A stretch of 7,583 nt of DNA from Candidatus Aenigmatarchaeota archaeon (GTDB taxonomy: Archaea; Aenigmatarchaeota; Aenigmatarchaeia; QMZP01). Below the pieces are notes generated by a model, which saw nothing but the letters and a program-made list of their open reading frames with translations, was not told the origin of the DNA and ran no database searches. The stretch is from contig JACQOB010000049.1 in NCBI GenBank assembly GCA_016202745.1, positions 1 through 7,583 of the forward strand, written 5' to 3'. A program made the position numbers and the translations under genes. Positions 1 to 5,410 of the stretch are shown here, piece by piece (positions within the stretch are counted from its first letter, which is position 1; each line of letters begins with the position of its first letter).

Positions 1-1233
1 CTGGCCGAGGTCGAGACTGACAAGGCGGTCGTGCAGATCCCCTCCCCGCGGTCGGGAAAAATACTGAAGATGCACCACAGGGAAGGCGATACAATAAAAG
101 TGGGGGAAGTGCTTGTTACAATCGGAGAAGAAGGGGAGGCTATAGCTGAAGCCAGGAAAGAAATTCCCATTGAAACACCCAAGCCACAGGAAAGACTGCA
201 GAAAGGCGTTTCCGTTGTGGGCGAGCTTGAGGAGGCAGGCGAGGACGTCATGCCAGCCCCGGCAAGGCCAATGCCGTCCCTGCATACTGCCCCAATCAAG
301 GCGATGCAGCATAATCTGGGTGAGGTGCTTGTCCTTCCCTCGGTAAGGAGGCTTGCAAAGGAGCTGAAAGCGGATCTGGCCAAGGTTGCCGGCACGGGGA
401 AGGATGGCAGGATAACGGAGGAGGATGTAAGGAGGGCTGTGGGGGGTTCAGAAAGCGCGTCAGAGGCCGAAGAGATTCCATCAGGAGAAGGGGCAGCCCC
501 GAGGGTCGTAAGGAAATACGACATGTGGGGCTACATTGAGCATGTCCCGCTGAAGGGCATCAGGAAGGCCACGGCAAAGAAAATGGTTGAGTCAATGTTC
601 ACCGCGACCCATGTGAGCCACATGGACGAGGCAGATGTCACTGACCTTGTGGCGCTCAGGGAGGAAAGGAAGACGGCTGCCAAGGGCATTAAGCTGACGT
701 ACCTTCCGTTCATTGTCAAGGCCGTCATACAGTCGCTGAAGAGCCACCAGTACCTGAATGCTTCCCTTGACGATGCGCATGAGGAGATAATACTGAAGAA
801 GTACTACAACATCGGGATTGCCGTTGATTCCGAGGGCGGGCTGCTCGTGCCCTGCGTCAAGAGGGCAGAAACGCTTGATTATCTGGATATCGCCAGGAAC
901 ATACAGGAGCTTGCCGAGAAGGCAAGAAGCAGGCAGCTTGACATAATGGATTTCAAGGGCGGAACATTCACAATAACAAACATAGGGATAATAGGCGGAA
1001 TTCATGCGACGCCGATAATCAATTATCCCGAGGTTGCAATCCTTGCCATTGGACAGATAAGGGAGAGGCCTGTCGTGCGCACAGGAGATGTTGTGATAAG
1101 AAAAATAATGCCCATTACTGTCACATTTGACCACCGCGTCCTGGACGGAGCCGAGGCCGCCAGGTTCACCGCAGACCTTATAAAGCTCCTGGAGAACCCG
1201 CGGGGGATCAACCTGAGCCCTGAAAAGGACTGA
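1..1233 (+). CDS. Dihydrolipoamide acyltransferase (E2) of a 2-oxoacid dehydrogenase complex, 5'-truncated
   Basis: E2 core enzyme: it takes the acyl group from E1 on a swinging lipoyl-lysine and passes it to CoA in the cytoplasm. The frame is open from base 1 and the window starts inside the lipoyl domain. The ETDKA motif is visible, with the lipoylated lysine codon at 22-24, so the GTG at 31 is not the start. An Ala/Pro/Glu-rich linker follows. The peripheral subunit-binding domain spans about 331-441 (VLPSVRRLAKEL, then GKDGRITEEDV). A second linker leads to the catalytic domain at about 544-1218. The active-site DHRVLDG motif is at 1129-1149, with catalytic His at 1132-1134 and Asp at 1144-1146. 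The family is clear. The substrate (pyruvate, branched-chain or other 2-oxoacid) cannot be read from this part. E1 genes are probably upstream outside the window; no E3 follows. Confidence 0.96.
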   Translation: MAEVETDKAVVQIPSPRSGKILKMHHREGDTIKVGEVLVTIGEEGEAIAEARKEIPIETPKPQERLQKGVSVVGELEEAGEDVMPAPARPMPSLHTAPIKAMQHNLGEVLVLPSVRRLAKELKADLAKVAGTGKDGRITEEDVRRAVGGSESASEAEEIPSGEGAAPRVVRKYDMWGYIEHVPLKGIRKATAKKMVESMFTATHVSHMDEADVTDLVALREERKTAAKGIKLTYLPFIVKAVIQSLKSHQYLNASLDDAHEEIILKKYYNIGIAVDSEGGLLVPCVKRAETLDYLDIARNIQELAEKARSRQLDIMDFKGGTFTITNIGIIGGIHATPIINYPEVAILAIGQIRERPVVRTGDVVIRKIMPITVTFDHRVLDGAEAARFTADLIKLLENPRGINLSPEKD

Positions 1234-1250
1234 TTCCCACGGATACCACT

Positions 1251-1260
1251 GTTTTTAAGC
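1251..1260 (+). promoter_or_regulatory. TATA-like element of the 1282 gene, leaderless arrangement
   Basis: GTTTTTAAGC is centred about 27 nt upstream of the ATG at 1282. That is the archaeal TATA-to-transcription-start distance if the transcript begins at the start codon. No Shine-Dalgarno sequence lies before the ATG, which agrees with a leaderless mRNA. The gap to the E2 stop is only 48 nt, so read-through from E2 is also possible. Confidence 0.55.
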
Positions 1261-1281
1261 CGGGCGCCGTAAAATCTTGAT

Positions 1282-2229
1282 ATGATAAGGCCGCTGGTAA
1301 TAGCCCTGGTTTTCATTGCCCTGCTCAGCCCGCAGACCAGCGCGCAGGTCTTTGATAACTATATCACAAGGATAGATGTTGACAGGCTTGGCGATGCTGA
1401 TGTAAACATGCTCGTGTCCTTTGACTCCACCTCCATCAGCGAGATAAGGCTCCCTGTGGATGGCCCGCGGGACATCAGGGTTTTTGACGCCAACAGCCAG
1501 CTTGGCTACAGGGTCGAGGGGAACACGGCGATAGTGCAGGTTGGCGAGAGGAGGCCCAACTACGGCATGACGCTGGAATATTCCACCTCCTCGCTCACAT
1601 CAAAGTCAGGCGACACGTGGACGCTGAAGTACGCCTTCGCCTCATTTGAGAAAGCTGACGCCGCGGAGGTGCACCTTTCCCTGCCGGCGGAGGCCGCAGT
1701 TCTTTCAGCAAGGCCATCGGCTGCCATCTACGCCGCAGAGAACATAATCGTTGAGTGGGACGTGCAAAACCCTTCATCCGGCTTCAGGCAGGACATGCTG
1801 GCAACATACAGGCTCGGCCAGGGCCAGTCCAAAGACGCTGGAATTGATCCTCTTGCTGCGGCCGTGGTGATACTGGCCGCTGTGGCTGTCTTTGCACTGC
1901 TGATCAGGAAGAAAGCAACACAATCCCAAAGAAATGGCCGTGAGGCAGGCAGGCCAGAACAATTGCCTCCAAAACCTGGCGCAATGTCAGAGGCGCAGAA
2001 AGACATAATGAAGACCCTCAGCGACAGGGAAAAGGCTGTGGTAGAGACCATTTTCAGCTCCGACGGCCACCACCTTACGCAGAAGAAGATAGCGATAAGC
2101 ACGGGCATCCCCAAGAGCACGCTTTCCAGGACAATAAAATCCCTCCAGAGGAAGGATTTGATCGAGGTTTATGATATCGGGCTTGCCAATTCCGTAAAGC
2201 TCAAGAAATGGTTCTTTGAAAAGCAATAG
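1282..2229 (+). CDS. Membrane-anchored one-component regulator: extracytoplasmic sensor, one TM helix, cytoplasmic winged HTH
   Basis: A 315-residue protein. Residues 1-21 form a signal peptide or N-terminal anchor (hydrophobic VIALVFIALL, then SPQTSAQ). Residues about 22-185 are a beta-rich, Cys-free extracytoplasmic domain. Residues 189-209 are a clear transmembrane helix followed by RKK, which places the C-terminus in the cytoplasm. A polar Gln/Pro/Arg-rich linker (210-235) leads to a winged helix-turn-helix at about 240-313. Its recognition helix is in IPKSTLSRTIKSL (276-288) and the wing follows (DLIEVYDIG). The layout matches archaeal membrane-bound MarR/wHTH regulators that sense outside and bind DNA inside. 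The ligand and targets are unknown. The adjacent PRC-barrel and secreted-protein genes are natural candidate targets, but that is only proximity. The ATG at 1282 was chosen for the TATA spacing and the signal peptide right after it. Confidence 0.85.
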   Translation: MIRPLVIALVFIALLSPQTSAQVFDNYITRIDVDRLGDADVNMLVSFDSTSISEIRLPVDGPRDIRVFDANSQLGYRVEGNTAIVQVGERRPNYGMTLEYSTSSLTSKSGDTWTLKYAFASFEKADAAEVHLSLPAEAAVLSARPSAAIYAAENIIVEWDVQNPSSGFRQDMLATYRLGQGQSKDAGIDPLAAAVVILAAVAVFALLIRKKATQSQRNGREAGRPEQLPPKPGAMSEAQKDIMKTLSDREKAVVETIFSSDGHHLTQKKIAISTGIPKSTLSRTIKSLQRKDLIEVYDIGLANSVKLKKWFFEKQ

Positions 2230-2235
2230 CTTAAG

Positions 2236-2252
2236 CCTTTGTTTTATCTTGT
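2236..2252 (+). terminator. Possible T-rich terminator of the 1282 gene
   Basis: A pyrimidine-rich stretch (CCTTTGTTTTATCTTGT) begins 6 nt after the stop codon. Archaeal RNA polymerase terminates at T-rich tracts without needing a hairpin. The tract is interrupted, so the call is weak. Confidence 0.3.
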
Positions 2253-2266
2253 TCCACCCTGTTCCA
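2250..2266 (+). repeat. Tandem TGTTCCA direct repeat, candidate operator
   Basis: TGTTCCA occurs at 2250-2256 and again at 2260-2266, exactly 10 bp (one helical turn) apart, just upstream of the TATA element of the PRC-barrel gene. A further GTTCC lies at 2284-2288, immediately after the TATA box. Same-face half-sites beside a TATA box suit a regulator that activates or blocks TBP/TFB. The neighbouring winged-helix protein could bind here. Seven-base repeats can also be chance. Confidence 0.35.
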
Positions 2267-2272
2267 GCAAAG

Positions 2273-2320
2273 GTATTTATATAGTTCCTGGCAAGCCATC
2301 TCATCTAAATCTAGGGGTGG
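2273..2320 (+). promoter_or_regulatory. TATA box and Shine-Dalgarno of the PRC-barrel gene
   Basis: GTATTTATATAG (2273-2284) is a good archaeal TATA element and predicts a transcript start near 2305. A short leader then carries GGGGTGG (2314-2320), a strong Shine-Dalgarno 4 nt before the ATG at 2325. This is a leadered, SD-dependent gene, unlike its upstream neighbour. Confidence 0.65.
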
Positions 2321-2324
2321 TTTA

Positions 2325-2828
2325 ATGGCAACATTGCGTGAAGTGGGTCAGCATGAAAGGAAGAATGTCAGGAGGGAGCACAAGCCTGTGATGGTGAGTG
2401 CATCCGAACTGATAGGCAACCGCGTCATTGGCGTCAACGGCGAGGTTGTCGGGAAGGTCAAGAACATATACCTTTCCAAGACAGAGCTCAAGGTGGCTGG
2501 AGTGGCAGTTGACAAGGGGTCATTCGCCCCGGAACTGTTCCTCGATGCGGCATACCTGAAGGAGCTTAGGGACGGAGCAGTGTACCTGAGCATATCGCCT
2601 GTGACTGAGCTCAGGGGAGCGAAGGTATTCGACGTGAACGGGAAGCTCGTCGGCAAGGTAAGGCAGATACAGCAGGTTGGCAACACCAACGACATAGCGC
2701 ACCTTGTGATAGACACTGGTGTGCTGAAGAAGAACCTGCTCGCAAGGGGGCACCACGTTGCCCATGTGGGAAAGAACGTGCACCTGAACATACCGAGAAG
2801 CGAGTGTCCGCGGCTCGAAGAGGATTAG
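2325..2828 (+). CDS. Tandem PRC-barrel domain protein
   Basis: A 167-residue cytoplasmic protein with two PRC-barrel repeats. Repeat 1 covers residues about 23-91 (VSASELIGNRVIGVNGEVVG, then KVKNIYL). Repeat 2 covers about 92-157 (VTELRGAKVFDVNGKLVGKV, then RQIQ). The shared pattern is ELxGxxVxxVNGxxVGKVxxI. A charged 20-residue N-terminal extension precedes repeat 1 and a short acidic tail ends the protein. PRC-barrels are small beta-barrels used in protein-protein contacts, including the H subunit of photosynthetic reaction centres and RimM. Archaeal forms have been linked to RNA handling and to cell division (CdpB proteins), but this sequence does not settle the role. It has no signal peptide or membrane segment. 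The start is supported by the Shine-Dalgarno. Confidence 0.85.
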   Translation: MATLREVGQHERKNVRREHKPVMVSASELIGNRVIGVNGEVVGKVKNIYLSKTELKVAGVAVDKGSFAPELFLDAAYLKELRDGAVYLSISPVTELRGAKVFDVNGKLVGKVRQIQQVGNTNDIAHLVIDTGVLKKNLLARGHHVAHVGKNVHLNIPRSECPRLEED

Positions 2829-2845
2829 ACCAATGGCGGAAGGGT

Positions 2846-2859
2846 CCGGCGCAAGCCGG
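2846..2859 (+). terminator. GC hairpin with GCAA tetraloop after the PRC-barrel gene
   Basis: CCGGC (2846-2850) pairs perfectly with GCCGG (2855-2859) across a GCAA loop, which is a stable GNRA tetraloop. It begins 17 nt after the PRC-barrel stop and ends just before the next TATA element. There is no T-tract, so it is more likely a 3'-end stabiliser or processing structure than a classic terminator. It could also be chance. Confidence 0.35.
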
Positions 2860-2861
2860 CG

Positions 2862-2888
2862 AATATAATATATAAATCATAGGAGTGG
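2862..2888 (+). promoter_or_regulatory. TATA region and Shine-Dalgarno before the secreted-protein gene
   Basis: A long TATA-like run (2862-2877, AATATAATATATAAAT) lies 17-32 nt upstream of the ATG at 2894. AGGAGTGG (2881-2888) then sits 5 nt before that ATG. This Shine-Dalgarno decides the start: a GTG at 2885 is inside it and cannot be served by it. A TATA box this close predicts a nearly leaderless transcript, so the SD may act mainly on read-through mRNA from the PRC-barrel gene. Confidence 0.6.
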
Positions 2889-2893
2889 TTGAT

Positions 2894-4690
2894 ATGAAGG
2901 AAACAATAGTAGCAGCAGCCGTGCTCATATCGCTGGCAGTAGTGCTTTCAGGCGCCATTGCCATGCCCGGCGTGACAGGAGAAAAGCAGGGCAAAGGCGA
3001 TGGGCTTGAGATAACAGGCCAGAAAATGGGCATAGGGTTTTCTGAAGGAGGGGACCTGGAGATTGAGGTGGAAGAGCTGGAAAACGAGATAGAAATCGAG
3101 GTGGAAAAGGAAAGGGAGAGCTTTTCCTCGAACAGGACAAATGAGGCGAAGATAAACAGGTCAAGGGAAAGGATAGAGGATGCGCAAGGGGCCGTAGAAG
3201 AGCTTGAGGACATGCTGTCCGACCTTCCGGGCAATGGCAGCGGCACTCCGGTTAACGTGACGTGCAGCGCGACAGGCGACGTTACAGGGATGACAGCGCA
3301 GCAAGTCAGGCTGGCCTTCTCCGGTCTGGCGGCGTGCAAAGACCTAAGGACGGGAGGCACGGACTCGTTTGCCGTGAGGGTGGAAAACACAGGCAATGAG
3401 ACTGCGGAGGACGTATGGATAGACATATCGGCGTCTGGCGCGGCACTAAGCACCGCTACAAGTCCGTCGATGATAAGCCCGACGATAACATCGTCGGTAG
3501 GCACCGCATCGCCGGCAGGCACTCGATGCGGCCCGATAACGCTGGCTGCAGGCGCAAGCGACGCGTCATGCACAAGCAGTGCAACCTACACCACGCAGGG
3601 CAACAAGACCATAAGGGCTGATGTAAACTGGACCATAAACATCACGACCACAATCAATGCAACCAATACAACAAATGCAACTACCTTTACAAACATCACC
3701 AGCTACAGCGACAGCCTGCTAGCGGACGTGAAGGTGATAGATACGAGCAGCAGCACAGGCAATGCAACCGGCAGGGTTGAGCTGGCAACACACCTTCTTA
3801 ACCAGGCAAAGAAGAAGCTTGCAAATGCAGAAGAGGCCTTTGAGGATGGCGATTTTGGTGAGGCATTCGGCCAGGCCACAGCTGCGTGGAGGCTTGCGAT
3901 AAATGGAAAAAGAGTCCTGTTTGGTGAGCCGCAGATAGTGGACAAGACAGAAATTCTCAGGAAGTTTGAAATAAAGGTGAAAATAGACAGAGAAGAAGGC
4001 GAAGCAAAAATCAGGATAAAGACAGGCACAGGAAAGCAGGAATTCACCCTGGGCACAACTGACAGGACAGAGATACTGGAGAAGATATCGGAGAATACAG
4101 GCATATCGGTGGAGGATCTGCTGGAGAACGCCAGGATAAAGGAAAGCGAGGACAAGGTGAAGATAAGGATACCTGGCAGGCCTGAGATGAAGGCAAAGGG
4201 TTTCGCCATTGCGCCAGGCAGGGCCAGGATAAGGATAGAGGAAGACAAGGGAGAAGGCTCTGTCGTGACTACAATAGACGCCAGGGGCACAATACAGGTC
4301 ACGGTGGCGGCAGACAAGACCGTGACAATAGAGCAGGGCGAGACAAGGATCACAATCAAGGACGGCCAGGTCTCGGCAGAGACTGAGGGGCAGGTGGAAT
4401 ACGACGGCGAGAACCTGCTCATAGAAAAGGCCGGCAGGAAGGGCAAGGTTGCTGTTCTTCCTGAAAAGGCGTCAGAGGCTGCGAGAACAGGCGGCCGCTT
4501 CTCCAACCTCAAGGCAATGGACCTTGACGTGAGCGGGGAAGGCAGGGTTGTCTACCTCGTGAAGGGCGTGCAGAAGGGCAAGCTGCTCGGCCTGCTTGAT
4601 ACCGAACTGGAGGGCGACGCCGAGATAGACGCCACGACTGGCAGCGTCCTGAAGGTAAACAAGCCATTCTGGGCCTTCCTGGTTTTCTGA
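2894..4690 (+). CDS. Secreted, probably N-glycosylated surface protein with helical-hairpin and beta-rich domains
   Basis: A 598-residue protein; I recognise no full-length family. Residues 1-23 are a signal peptide (AAAVLISLAVVLSGAIA). Residues about 55-110 are very acidic, likely coiled coil (VEELENEIEIEVEKERE), then a helical segment. Residues about 120-285 look like a CARDB/Ig-like domain (VRVENTGNETAEDVWIDIS, later ITLAAGASDAS) with four cysteines at 124, 148, 212 and 226. Thirteen N-x-S/T sequons occur, all before residue 291, seven of them within 237-269. Residues about 295-342 form a helical hairpin of the A-x-x-A-E-x-A-F-x-x-G-D-F type, recalling DUF5667-like segments. The remainder is repetitive, charged and beta-rich, ending in FWAFLVF with no C-terminal membrane helix. 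It is likely an exported envelope or surface protein. A palindromic repeat lies in its coding sequence at 3477-3506, in a Ser/Thr-rich loop. Confidence 0.85.
   Translation: MKETIVAAAVLISLAVVLSGAIAMPGVTGEKQGKGDGLEITGQKMGIGFSEGGDLEIEVEELENEIEIEVEKERESFSSNRTNEAKINRSRERIEDAQGAVEELEDMLSDLPGNGSGTPVNVTCSATGDVTGMTAQQVRLAFSGLAACKDLRTGGTDSFAVRVENTGNETAEDVWIDISASGAALSTATSPSMISPTITSSVGTASPAGTRCGPITLAAGASDASCTSSATYTTQGNKTIRADVNWTINITTTINATNTTNATTFTNITSYSDSLLADVKVIDTSSSTGNATGRVELATHLLNQAKKKLANAEEAFEDGDFGEAFGQATAAWRLAINGKRVLFGEPQIVDKTEILRKFEIKVKIDREEGEAKIRIKTGTGKQEFTLGTTDRTEILEKISENTGISVEDLLENARIKESEDKVKIRIPGRPEMKAKGFAIAPGRARIRIEEDKGEGSVVTTIDARGTIQVTVAADKTVTIEQGETRITIKDGQVSAETEGQVEYDGENLLIEKAGRKGKVAVLPEKASEAARTGGRFSNLKAMDLDVSGEGRVVYLVKGVQKGKLLGLLDTELEGDAEIDATTGSVLKVNKPFWAFLVF
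3477..3506 (+). repeat. 30-bp palindromic repeat, copy 1, inside the secreted-protein gene
   Basis: This is base-for-base identical to 4697-4726. Its core is a perfect 8-bp inverted repeat, CCGACGAT (3479-3486) and ATCGTCGG (3490-3497), around an AAC loop, followed by the shared tail TAGGCACCG. It is translated in frame as residues 195-205 of the secreted protein (PTITSSVGT region). A GCCCGA hexamer starts the repeat (3477-3482) and recurs at 3531-3536, marking off a 54-bp (18-codon) segment. Confidence 0.85.
3504..3531 (+). repeat. Second perfect 8-bp inverted repeat next to copy 1
   Basis: CCGCATCG (3504-3511) and CGATGCGG (3524-3531) are exact reverse complements around a 12-nt loop. The stem begins just after the hairpin of copy 1, giving two adjacent strong stems inside a coding sequence. 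The sequence after copy 2 (4697-4726) does not share this second stem. Confidence 0.7.
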
Positions 4691-4696
4691 CTGCAG

Positions 4697-4726
4697 GCCC
4701 GACGATAACATCGTCGGTAGGCACCG
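4697..4726 (+). repeat. 30-bp palindromic repeat, copy 2, just after the secreted-protein gene
   Basis: Exact copy of 3477-3506, same orientation, 1220 bp downstream. It begins 6 nt after the TGA at 4688-4690. The 8-bp arms are at 4699-4706 and 4710-4717. Sequence identity with copy 1 stops abruptly on both sides. Confidence 0.85.
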
Positions 4727-4753
4727 GGGTACCCAGCCTTTTTTTATTTTTTT
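4699..4753 (+). terminator. Hairpin plus T-tract terminator of the secreted-protein gene
   Basis: The palindrome of copy 2 is followed by a weaker AGGC/GCCT stem (4719-4722 with 4736-4739) that abuts seven T (4739-4745), an A, and seven more T (4747-4753). T-runs of this length are strong archaeal termination signals. The repeat seems either to have inserted into the terminator or to have become part of it. The T-rich tract could also serve as the TATA-like element of the small gene at 4789. Confidence 0.75.
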
Positions 4754-4788
4754 CATTTTCAGTTTCAGCAAAACATGGGGTGATTTCA

Positions 4789-4926
4789 GTGGGGTGCATA
4801 ATATGCGGATCCAGGAGGGATGACGTGGAGTTCATCTGGAAATACAGGGACATGGCGATAAGCTTCTGCTACGACCACATGGCGGAATACATTGACTCGA
4901 TAAGGAATAGCAATTTTGCTAATTGA
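4789..4926 (+). CDS. 45-residue Cys3His zinc-finger-like small protein
   Basis: A GTG-started small ORF. GGGGTGA (4777-4783) lies 5 nt before the GTG, the same type of Shine-Dalgarno used elsewhere in the window. The protein starts MGCIICGSRRDDVEF and contains Cys3, Cys6, Cys27 and His30, a C-x2-C-x20-C-x2-H pattern suited to binding one zinc ion. The second half reads FCYDHMAEYIDSIRN and is probably helical, ending in a short polar tail. The first knuckle plus C-x2-H helix resembles a treble-clef fold. It has no signal peptide. I do not recognise a named family; small proteins of this kind may act in nucleic-acid or protein binding. The T-rich tract at 4739-4753 is the only promoter-like sequence upstream. 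The SD, the open frame and the spaced metal ligands make a real gene likely. Confidence 0.7.
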   Translation: MGCIICGSRRDDVEFIWKYRDMAISFCYDHMAEYIDSIRNSNFAN

Positions 4927-4931
4927 AAATT
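4908..4931 (+). other. Overlapping AT-rich inverted repeats at the end of the small gene
   Basis: TAGCAA (4908-4913) pairs with TTGCTA (4916-4921), and AATTTT (4912-4917) pairs with AAAATT (4926-4931), so the two stems exclude each other. They cover the last codons and stop of the 45-residue gene. This may be a weak 3'-end structure or simply AT-rich sequence. Confidence 0.25.
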
Positions 4932-4957
4932 AATACCACTCAAGAGTGACAGAAAGC

Positions 4958-4996
4958 TTTATAAACCCAAATGCCAATAATTGATACCCAGGTGGG
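4958..4996 (+). promoter_or_regulatory. TATA box and Shine-Dalgarno of the 5000 gene
   Basis: TTTATAAA (4958-4965) is a near-ideal archaeal TATA box and predicts a transcript start near 4987. GGTGGG (4991-4996) is a Shine-Dalgarno 3 nt before the ATG at 5000 and 6 nt before a second ATG at 5003. The second ATG has the more usual spacing. Confidence 0.7.
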
Positions 4997-4999
4997 AAT

Positions 5000-5368
5000 A
5001 TGATGGATTTCAAGAAACTCATTAAAGGGCCAGGTGAAGCTCTGCATGACGAAGAATTAACTAGGCTAGGATTCAGTTGGGATTGTCCGAAGAATATTCA
5101 AGGTGATGAATTCACATCACATAAAGATGTATATGTAAGAAAAGTGGGTGAAAATGCCCCTGAACTGAGGCTGGAGATTTACTATCCAGTTCACATGTGT
5201 GAACCGCCAAGTGCGAATGTTACCATAACATCACTTCCCCAGAACGAAGACTACAGGTTTGCTACAGGCAAGGCCGTCCCTGTGACTGAAATACCGGGGC
5301 TTGTGAGAAGCTACTTGAAGAGAAGAGGGTTTCTAAAAGATGATGAAACTACCGGACAGAAAGAGTAG
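5000..5368 (+). CDS. Hypothetical protein, 122 residues
   Basis: I do not recognise this protein. It begins MMDFKKLIKGPGEALHDEEL and could equally start at the second Met (5003). It looks like a compact soluble alpha+beta protein: an N-terminal helix (DEELTRLGF), strands (DVYVRKV, LRLEIYYP, NVTITSL), then a C-terminal helix (IPGLVRSYLKRRGFL) and a charged tail. There are single cysteines at 29 and 67 and no signal peptide or membrane segment. It has its own TATA box and Shine-Dalgarno, which supports expression. The first half is clearly more AT-rich, with codons such as TTA, CTA and AGA, than the flanking genes. That may mean recent acquisition or strain-level replacement. It lies 42 nt upstream of the helicase gene, but the helicase has its own promoter-like element, so a functional link is unproven. 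Confidence 0.75.
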   Translation: MMDFKKLIKGPGEALHDEELTRLGFSWDCPKNIQGDEFTSHKDVYVRKVGENAPELRLEIYYPVHMCEPPSANVTITSLPQNEDYRFATGKAVPVTEIPGLVRSYLKRRGFLKDDETTGQKE

Positions 5369-5381
5369 CTGTTTTTAACCC

Positions 5382-5389
5382 TTTATTAA
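5382..5389 (+). promoter_or_regulatory. TATA box of the helicase gene, leaderless arrangement
   Basis: TTTATTAA is centred about 26 nt before the ATG at 5411, and no Shine-Dalgarno lies between. This predicts transcription starting at the start codon. A second AT-rich motif, GTTTTTAAC, lies at 5371-5379 and resembles the one before the 1282 gene. Confidence 0.55.
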
Positions 5390-5410
5390 TTCCCCCAGTA
5401 TCTATCTATT

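Noticed and set aside
592..1134. 180-codon minus-strand open frame
   Set aside because: It lies wholly inside the E2 catalytic domain, whose motifs are intact on the plus strand. No promoter or Shine-Dalgarno was seen for it.
2885..2893. GTG at 2885 as start of the secreted-protein gene
   Set aside because: It overlaps the Shine-Dalgarno AGGAGTGG, which is correctly spaced for the ATG at 2894, and would add three residues before the signal peptide.
2611..3573. 320-codon minus-strand open frame
   Set aside because: It spans the end of the PRC-barrel gene and the start of the secreted-protein gene, is Ser/Pro-rich low complexity, and is the antisense of charged plus-strand codons.
3703..4512. 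269-codon minus-strand open frame that looks like a membrane protein
   Set aside because: The hydrophobic, Ser-rich appearance is the antisense of Lys/Glu/Ile-rich codons in the secreted-protein gene. It has no start signals.
3477..4726. The two repeat copies as a CRISPR array
   Set aside because: Only two copies exist, 1220 bp apart, with a coding sequence between them and no regular spacers.
4699..4926. In-frame link between copy 2 of the repeat and the 45-residue protein
   Set aside because: The copy 1 reading frame, transferred to copy 2, stays open into the small zinc-finger-like gene, so recombination between copies would fuse them. One frame in three would match by chance, and the T-tract and Shine-Dalgarno between them argue for separate genes.
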